Below, piece after piece: positions 58,674 to 64,000 of a stretch of 64,000 nucleotides of DNA. Position 1 is the stretch's first letter; each line of letters opens with the position of its first letter. Source of the stretch: Bacteroidales bacterium (lineage in GTDB: Bacteria > Bacteroidota > Bacteroidia > Bacteroidales > F082). Made by a program: the position numbers and the translations under genes. The DNA is taken from the NCBI GenBank assembly GCA_017460915.1, contig JAFUAA010000049.1:268547-332546 (forward strand). Direction: 5' to 3'. The notes beneath the pieces were generated by a model, which saw only the letters and a program-made list of their open reading frames with translations, did no database searches and was not told where the DNA came from.

Positions 58674-60737
58674 ATGATAGCAAGAGAATTACTCGACCCG
58701 AAAAGCATCGTGGTCGTTGGAGCTTCCGCCGATATCCACAAACCAGGCGGAAAAGTTTTGTTGAACTTGTTGGCCAGCCCCTTCAAGGGACAAGTCTATG
58801 CCGTTAACCCCAAAGAGGCAGAGGTTCAAGGCGTTAAATGCTATGCCAAAGTCGATGACCTGCCGCAAGTGGACTGTGCCATTTTGGCTATTGCCGCCAA
58901 ATATTGCCCCGCCACGGTGGATACGTTGGCCTTGCAAAAGGGCACGAAGGGCTTCATCATTATCTCGGCTGGTTTTGGCGAGGAGAATGCTGAAGGCGCT
59001 GCCTACGAGAAACATATCGCCGACACCATCAACAGCGTGGGCGGATCGTTGATTGGCCCCAACTGCACGGGCTTCCTCAACACGAACTATTGCGGTGCCT
59101 TCGACGCGCCCATCCCGACCCTCGACCCGCACGGCGTCGATTTCATCACGGGCTCGGGTGCTACAGCGGTGTTCATCAAGGAATACGGCATCAGCAATGG
59201 ATTGACTTTCAATAGCGTTTGGGCGGTGGGCAACTCTGCCCAACTCGGTATCGAGGATGTGCTGGAGCATCTTGACGAGACCTTCGACCCCGAAAAGAGC
59301 AGCCGCGTCATCATGCTTTATATGGAAAAAATCTCCGACCCGCAGAAGATGCTGAAGCACGCCCGTTCGCTCATCAACAAAGGATGCAAGATTGCCGCCA
59401 TCAAGTCGGGAGGCTCGGCCGCTGGTAGCCGTGCTGCCAGTTCGCACACGGGCGCCTTGGCCACTTCGGATGTTGCCGTCGACGCGCTGTTCCGCAAGGC
59501 GGGCATCGTCCGTTGCCAAAACCGTCAGGAGCTGACCACGGTGTGCGCCATCTTCATGCACCCCGAGGTGAAGGGCAAGAACATGGCCGTCATCACCCAC
59601 GCTGGTGGTCCCGCCGTGATGCTCACCGACACTTTGTCCAATAATGGCATGGACGTGCCCCACATCGAAGGACCTAAGGCTCAGGAACTTCTGTGCAAAC
59701 TCTATAACGGTTCATCGGTCGGCAACCCGATTGACTTCCTCGCCACAGGTACAGCCGAACAACTTGGTTACATCATCGATGCCTGCGAAAACGACTTCGA
59801 CAACATCGACTGCATGTGCGTCATCTTCGGTTCGCCGGGATTGTTCCAAAACTACGAGGTTTACAAGGTCTTGGACGAGAAGATGAAGACCTGCTGCAAG
59901 AAGCCCATTTTCCCGATTTTGCCGTCTATCATCAATGTGAAGGACGAAATCGACGACTTCATCCGCAACAAGCACCGCATCAACTTCCCCGAGGAGTGCG
60001 TGTTTGGCAAGGCCTTGTGCAAAGTCTACAATACTCCCAAGCCACAACCTGAGAATCCCGAAATGCCGCAAATCGACGTGAAGCGCATTCGTGAGGTCAT
60101 CGACAGCTGCGAAAACGGCTATATCGACCCCGATAAGATCTATCAACTGCTTGATGCTGCGGGTATTGCACAAAAGCAAATCCGCGTGGTGGATCAAAAG
60201 CAGCAAGCTGTTGACTTCGCCAACGAGGTGGGCTATCCGCTCGTGATGAAAGTGGTGGGCCCCGTCCACAAGAGCGACGTGGGCGGTGTGACCTTGAACG
60301 TGCGCGACATCGAGACCGTGCAGAAGGAATTTGACCGTTTGATGGCCATCAAGGACACCTATGCCGTGGAGATGTATCCCATGCTCGATGGTACAGAAGT
60401 CTATATCGGTGCCATCCGCGATGCCAAGTTCGGTCATCAGGTGTTCTTCGGTCTGGGCGGCATCTTCATCGAGGTGCTGAAGGACGTGCAGAGCGCTTTG
60501 GCGCCCGTCAACGTGAACGAGGCCAAAGACCTGCTGACCAAGTTGCGTGGCTACAAGATTCTGCAAGGCGTTCGTGGCCAACAGCCTGTGAATGTGGACG
60601 TTTATGCAGAACAAATCGCCCGCGTGAGTGCCCTCGTGATGGCAGCTCCTGAGATTGCCGAAATGGACCTCAATCCGTTGCTCGGCAACCCGAAGAATGT
60701 CGTTGCTGTGGATGCACGTATTCGAATTGAGAAATAA
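58674..60737 (+). CDS. NDP-forming acyl-CoA synthetase (acetate--CoA ligase family, fused subunits)
   Basis: 687 aa. N-terminal CoA-binding domain (LLDPKSIVVVGASADIHKPG, VYAVNPKEAEVQG), succinyl-CoA-ligase-like middle (GPNCTGFLNTNY, SGAAGSRAASSHTGALA-type loop with the phospho-His SSHTGALAT), and a C-terminal ATP-grasp domain (GYPLVMKVVGPVHKSDVGGV, EMDLNPLLG). Alpha and beta parts are on one chain. Converts acyl-CoA plus ADP and Pi into acid, CoA and ATP, typical of fermenters making ATP from acetyl-CoA. Confidence 0.92.
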   Translation: MIARELLDPKSIVVVGASADIHKPGGKVLLNLLASPFKGQVYAVNPKEAEVQGVKCYAKVDDLPQVDCAILAIAAKYCPATVDTLALQKGTKGFIIISAGFGEENAEGAAYEKHIADTINSVGGSLIGPNCTGFLNTNYCGAFDAPIPTLDPHGVDFITGSGATAVFIKEYGISNGLTFNSVWAVGNSAQLGIEDVLEHLDETFDPEKSSRVIMLYMEKISDPQKMLKHARSLINKGCKIAAIKSGGSAAGSRAASSHTGALATSDVAVDALFRKAGIVRCQNRQELTTVCAIFMHPEVKGKNMAVITHAGGPAVMLTDTLSNNGMDVPHIEGPKAQELLCKLYNGSSVGNPIDFLATGTAEQLGYIIDACENDFDNIDCMCVIFGSPGLFQNYEVYKVLDEKMKTCCKKPIFPILPSIINVKDEIDDFIRNKHRINFPEECVFGKALCKVYNTPKPQPENPEMPQIDVKRIREVIDSCENGYIDPDKIYQLLDAAGIAQKQIRVVDQKQQAVDFANEVGYPLVMKVVGPVHKSDVGGVTLNVRDIETVQKEFDRLMAIKDTYAVEMYPMLDGTEVYIGAIRDAKFGHQVFFGLGGIFIEVLKDVQSALAPVNVNEAKDLLTKLRGYKILQGVRGQQPVNVDVYAEQIARVSALVMAAPEIAEMDLNPLLGNPKNVVAVDARIRIEK

Positions 60738-60742
60738 TTATC

Positions 60743-60812
60743 GGTTTGTAGAGACGCATTCAATGCGTCTCTTTGTTGTTAGAGAGACGCAAGCATTGCG
60801 TCTCTACAGACC
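60743..60812. repeat. intergenic nested inverted repeat (GAGACGCA family)
   Basis: Two hairpins with cores GAGACGCATT/AATGCGTCTC (60751-60771) and GAGACGCA/TGCGTCTC (60783-60804) sit inside a larger inverted repeat whose ends are GGTTTGTAGAGACGCA and TGCGTCTCTACAGACC. TGTAGAGACGCA...TGCGTCTCTACA elements recur between genes in many bacteria. It also serves as a plausible terminator for the synthetase gene. Confidence 0.85.
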
Positions 60813-60825
60813 AAATGTTTGAATT

Positions 60826-61122
60826 ATGATTACCGAAAAAGCAACCTATTTCCTTGTGTATGCCGCCTTGGTCGCCTTGACGTTCGTCATCGACATGGCG
60901 CTGTTGAAGAAGTTGGACAAGACGAGCCGGACGATAGGCTACGTCTTGAGCATTATTGTAGACCTGGCCATTTTCGGTTACGGCATCTATCTCTACCGTG
61001 TCAAAGGCGAGGACCAGACGGGTTTCGTGATGGGCGGCATTCTTTGTGGCCTCTGCCTGCTTTGCCTTTTGGGGCGCTATTGGCAGAACAAGGAATTGGA
61101 CAAACGGCAGAAGAAACCATGA
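60826..61122 (+). CDS. small membrane protein of unknown function
   Basis: 98 aa with three hydrophobic helices (TYFLVYAALVALTFVIDMAL, TIGYVLSIIVDLAIFGYGIY, GGILCGLCLLCLLG) and a charged C-terminus. No recognised family. Overlaps the CotH gene by ATGA, so translation is coupled. Confidence 0.6.
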   Translation: MITEKATYFLVYAALVALTFVIDMALLKKLDKTSRTIGYVLSIIVDLAIFGYGIYLYRVKGEDQTGFVMGGILCGLCLLCLLGRYWQNKELDKRQKKP

Positions 61123-62942
61123 AAGGCAAGGTGGGTATAGTGTTGGTGCTGCTGACGGCATTTGGAGCAAAGATGGCGCAGGCTCAAACCGTAACTTTTT
61201 CGAAATCAGGCGGTTTCTACGACCAGAGTTTTGCTCTCGCTTTGCAATGTCCAAGCCCTTATCACATCCGCTATACCACCAACGGCAAAGTTCCTGATGT
61301 CCAATCGGCCTATTACATCGATTCTTTGTTTTTGGATGAAGGATTGTATTCAGGATCAGATATTTATAGGATACAAACTTCCATTGAAGAACTTTTTTAT
61401 GCTCCCGATTCGGTACAGCATTGCATTACGCTTCGGGTGGCGGCTTTCGATGAGGAGGAGCAGCGTGTGGGCGAGGTGGTTACGCAAAGTTATTTCATCC
61501 AAGCGTTAGGCTGTGATACCCACGGCTTGCCAGTGATGGCTCTGGCCGCCGATTCATTGGATTTGTTTGATGAAGAACGCGGAATTTTCGTTCCCGGTGC
61601 AAGTTTCGACCCAGAAAACAGTTATTGGACCGGCAACTATTATCAAAGCGGATCGGAATGGGAACGTTGCGTGAATGTAGAGTTTTATGAGTTTGACAAT
61701 CAGGGAATTAATCAGATAGCGGGAGTCAGAACCCATGGTGGTACGGCACGTCGCGGCCCACAAAAGGGACTGAAGCTTTACGCACGGGACGAATATGGTA
61801 CCAAGCGGTTCAAACATCGGTTTTTCAGCGAGATACCCAATCAGAGTTTCAAGCATTTGACTTTGCGTCCGTTCAGTTGCCATTGGTTTTCCACTGGTAT
61901 TCAGGACGGCATTTGCAACCGTATGGCACGCAGTATGGGCGTGGAGGCGATGGCCTCAAGACCTGTGGCCTTGTTTTTGAACGGCGAGTATTGGGGTATT
62001 TATTATGTCAGTGAAAGACCTGATTCACATTATCTTGAGGATCATTTTGGCTTTGATGACGAATCTTACAATGTGATCGGCAATTGGTACGGTTTGGAGG
62101 AAAATGGCGATGCCACAGCTTTCGTGCAGATGATGGATTGGCTTCGCGACGACCCTGACCTGACTAATGATGCCAACTATGATTATCTTTGTTCGCTCAT
62201 CGACGTGAACAACTTCATCGATTACTATTGCTTGGAGTTGTTTATCGCCAACAACGACTGGCCAGTCAACAATATGCGCTGCTGGCAACGTAACGATAGC
62301 CAATGGAGGTGGTTGTTTTACGATGGTGACGATTGCCTGACGAAAATGACTTTCGATGTGATGGGCAATGCGACAAGCGAGGAGAACTTAGGCTGGCCTA
62401 CGGATGCGAGGTCAACGCTTTTGTTTAGGAAATTGCTTGAAAACGAATCGTTCAAGATGGATTTTGTTGCACGATTCCATCAACTTATGGGCGGATTGTT
62501 CAGTTATGAGATCACGAAAACCTATTTTGATGAAGCTGCCGAGAAAGTGAGGGACGAGGTGTCGCAACAGGCCGCTCGGTTCAACAAACCCCGACATCTG
62601 GCGGAATGGAACCTTTTGATTGCCGACATTGACGACTTCCTCAGCCATCGTGTGGACAACATGAACGGTAGGTTGGGCGAGTTTTTCTCGGTGAATGACC
62701 TGCTGTTAAAGAACAGCCTGATCTATCCCAATCCTGCCACAAATGAAGACCGATTGTTGTTATGGAGCGATGGCTTTGCGGAGACTTCTTTGGAGGTATA
62801 TGACATGATGGGGCGAGAGATTTACGCTTCCGATTTGGTTTTGGTCACAGGTGAGAATGAAATCCGGATTCCTTGTCGCCTGCCATTTGGACTTTATCTC
62901 GTAAAAATAGGAAATTCAATAAAACGAATTGTGATTCAATAA
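61119..62942 (+). CDS. CotH-kinase family protein with T9SS type A sorting domain
   Basis: 607 aa. Signal peptide residues 1-22 (GIVLVLLTAFGAKMAQAQ), an N-terminal chitobiase-like/bacterial Ig region (YHIRYTTNGKVPDVQSAYY), then the CotH domain with VRTHGGTARRGPQKGLKLY, SRPVALFLNGEYWGIYYVSE and WRWLFYDGDDCL, the protein-kinase-like active-site DGD. The last 75 residues (from YPNPATN near 537) form the type A C-terminal sorting domain, implying export through the type IX secretion system. ATG 61119 overlaps the previous stop. Confidence 0.9.
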   Translation: MKGKVGIVLVLLTAFGAKMAQAQTVTFSKSGGFYDQSFALALQCPSPYHIRYTTNGKVPDVQSAYYIDSLFLDEGLYSGSDIYRIQTSIEELFYAPDSVQHCITLRVAAFDEEEQRVGEVVTQSYFIQALGCDTHGLPVMALAADSLDLFDEERGIFVPGASFDPENSYWTGNYYQSGSEWERCVNVEFYEFDNQGINQIAGVRTHGGTARRGPQKGLKLYARDEYGTKRFKHRFFSEIPNQSFKHLTLRPFSCHWFSTGIQDGICNRMARSMGVEAMASRPVALFLNGEYWGIYYVSERPDSHYLEDHFGFDDESYNVIGNWYGLEENGDATAFVQMMDWLRDDPDLTNDANYDYLCSLIDVNNFIDYYCLELFIANNDWPVNNMRCWQRNDSQWRWLFYDGDDCLTKMTFDVMGNATSEENLGWPTDARSTLLFRKLLENESFKMDFVARFHQLMGGLFSYEITKTYFDEAAEKVRDEVSQQAARFNKPRHLAEWNLLIADIDDFLSHRVDNMNGRLGEFFSVNDLLLKNSLIYPNPATNEDRLLLWSDGFAETSLEVYDMMGREIYASDLVLVTGENEIRIPCRLPFGLYLVKIGNSIKRIVIQ

Positions 62943-62943
62943 G

Positions 62944-63642
62944 ATGAAAAATATGAGAAAAACAGATTTCATCACCTTGTTTGTCGTGGCCGCCGTGGTT
63001 TGCGGCTTCGCTTTCATCCCTGGGGCGTGGGATTGGTTCAACACGACCACCAAAAACCATGGCCTGCTGATGAGCTTCTTCAAGTTTGCCATTCTTGGCA
63101 CTTTTGGCGAGATGCTGGCCTTGCGCGTTCGCGAAGGCGTGTACCTTAAGAAAGGCTTCGGCCTTTTGCCTAAGATGCTGGTTTGGGGAGTGTTGGGCGT
63201 GGTCATTGCCTCGGCCATGACCATCTTCAAGACGGGTACCGTGGCCTTGCTGGACGGCGGTTTCCATCTCGGCGGAAAGGCCGCGGCATGGTTTGTCAGC
63301 GATCTCAGTTGGGGCAAGTTCTTCGTCGCGCTGTGCGTCAGCGTGCTGATGAACACACTGTTTGCGCCTGTTTTCATGACGTTCCACAAAATTACCGACA
63401 TCCATATTGCGGAGACGGGAGGAACGTTGAAAGGATTCTTTTCCAAACCGTTGAAGATCAGGGAGACGATGAGCCAGAAAATCAACTGGGACACGCAATA
63501 TGGCTTCATCTTCGCCAAGACGATACCGCTGTTTTGGTATCCTGCGCACACGATAACCTTCTTGTTGCCAGGCACTTTGCAGGTGCTTTTCGCGGCTCTG
63601 CTTGGTGTGGCTTTGGGCGTGATTTTGAGCATAAAGAAATAA
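62944..63642 (+). CDS. integral membrane protein, Mpv17/PMP22-like layout
   Basis: 232 aa with about five membrane helices (ITLFVVAAVVCGFAFIPG, MLVWGVLGVVIASAMTIF, FFVALCVSVLMNTLFAPVF, LFWYPAHTITFLLPGTL, VLFAALLGVALGVILSI). The WDTQYGFIFAKTIPLFWYPAH segment resembles the conserved W-P-x-x-Q/N-F region of Mpv17/PMP22 proteins; I give this only as a likeness. One base after the CotH gene stop. Confidence 0.6.
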   Translation: MKNMRKTDFITLFVVAAVVCGFAFIPGAWDWFNTTTKNHGLLMSFFKFAILGTFGEMLALRVREGVYLKKGFGLLPKMLVWGVLGVVIASAMTIFKTGTVALLDGGFHLGGKAAAWFVSDLSWGKFFVALCVSVLMNTLFAPVFMTFHKITDIHIAETGGTLKGFFSKPLKIRETMSQKINWDTQYGFIFAKTIPLFWYPAHTITFLLPGTLQVLFAALLGVALGVILSIKK

Positions 63643-63658
63643 CATAAATGAAGCAGAT

Positions 63659-63880
63659 ATGAAAGTTTACAAATGGTTAAGAGGGCTGTTGAAAGCCTCA
63701 TCATTGACGACCTTGATGTTCATCATGCAAGCCTGCTACGGCTCGCCCTACGGCCCTGACAGCTTTGTCGAACCTGACGACATGGAGTTGACGGAGGAGA
63801 GCGACACTTTGGTCTCTTTGGTTCCGTCGGATTTGCAATCCGACGATGTTGAGTATGAGGATTTGCAATCCGAGGAGTGA
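63659..63880 (+). CDS. small putative lipoprotein of the radical SAM/lipoprotein system
   Basis: 73 aa. Signal peptide with lipobox Cys26 (MFIMQAC) followed by YGSPYG and an acidic tail containing two near copies of Asp-Leu-Gln-Ser. The stop overlaps the ATG of a radical SAM enzyme (TGATG). This pairing and the YGSPYG-after-Cys motif correspond to the Bacteroidetes rSAM/lipoprotein system known from TIGR models; the lipoprotein is thought to be the modification substrate or partner. Confidence 0.8.
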   Translation: MKVYKWLRGLLKASSLTTLMFIMQACYGSPYGPDSFVEPDDMELTEESDTLVSLVPSDLQSDDVEYEDLQSEE

Positions 63881-64000
63881 TGCTCCAAGCCTTCCATAAC
63901 TATTTCCGTAAAAAGGAAACCCAGCTCCACGAGTTGAACTATCTTTTTTGGGAATGCACACAACGCTGCAACCTCAACTGCCAGCATTGTGGCTCGGACT
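63880..64000 (+). CDS. radical SAM enzyme of the rSAM/lipoprotein system (3' partial)
   Basis: Only the first 40 codons are inside the window; the gene runs off the right edge. NYLFWECTQRCNLNCQHCGS contains the CxxxCxxC 4Fe-4S motif (Cys-Asn-Leu-Asn-Cys-Gln-His-Cys) that binds S-adenosylmethionine. Start ATG 63880 overlaps the lipoprotein stop, so translation is coupled. SPASM-type auxiliary clusters are expected downstream but cannot be seen. Confidence 0.88.
   Translation, partial: MLQAFHNYFRKKETQLHELNYLFWECTQRCNLNCQHCGSD

Noticed and set aside
1..64000. tRNA, rRNA, CRISPR arrays, insertion sequences, integrases
   Set aside because: No cloverleaf, transposase, integrase or repeat-spacer structure was recognised on either strand.

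Overview
The window comes from a member of the Bacteroidales (Bacteroidota). The evidence is the many TAnnTTTG -7 promoter boxes just upstream of genes, a type A T9SS sorting domain, several lipoproteins, a radical SAM/lipoprotein pair of the Bacteroidetes type, and a glycogen synthase-phosphorylase fusion typical of the phylum. Family or genus cannot be fixed from the sequence. Almost everything reads on the + strand.

Bases 1-36.8 kb are one large surface-polysaccharide locus. It holds about sixteen glycosyltransferases (families GT2, GT4, GT8, GT11, GT14, GT32 and relatives), two ATP-grasp (TupA-like) proteins, an ABC exporter ATPase (Wzt-like), an acyltransferase-3 O-acylase, a multi-pass polymerase-like protein, a sugar epimerase, a UDP-GlcNAc 2-epimerase, a compact acyl-ACP cassette (two ACPs, SDR, KAS III, FkbH-like HAD enzyme, hexapeptide acyltransferase), and at its 3' end the Wza / Wzc / CpsB export-control genes closed by a strong bidirectional terminator. 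Scattered inside are ATPase genes unrelated to glycan synthesis (AlbA_2-type, DUF1703-type and AAA-type), some broken, plus remnants of glycosyltransferase genes.

The most notable feature is a set of poly-G tracts inside coding regions of this locus: G9 at 4809 (acyltransferase), G9 at 5484 (GT14), G7 at 9605 (GT8), G8 at 14677 (GT11 fucosyltransferase) and G10 at 25793 (GT4). In four of the five the intact frame needs exactly G9. The two G9 genes are open, while the G8 and G10 genes are each frameshifted at the tract into a stop. This is the signature of slipped-strand phase variation acting on several sugar-modifying enzymes at once. It is a mechanism familiar from Campylobacter, Helicobacter and Neisseria but not the invertible-promoter mechanism normally described for Bacteroides capsules.

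Bases 36.8-41 kb hold a Dcp-type peptidase on the minus strand, a structured intergenic stretch, and a lipoprotein/membrane-protein pair of unknown role. Bases 41-53.8 kb form a glycogen/alpha-glucan cluster (debranching enzyme, GT4 synthase, GH57 amylase, 1408-residue synthase-phosphorylase fusion) interrupted by an AlbA_2 ATPase, an outer-membrane-like protein and an AAA ATPase preceded by three palindromes. Bases 53.9-64 kb carry NfeD and SPFH membrane-quality proteins, a TPR/transmembrane regulator flanked by two paralogous small HTH proteins, a Nudix hydrolase, an NDP-forming acyl-CoA synthetase, a CotH-kinase protein exported by T9SS, and the start of a radical SAM/lipoprotein system cut by the window edge. 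No tRNA, rRNA, CRISPR array or insertion sequence was recognised.
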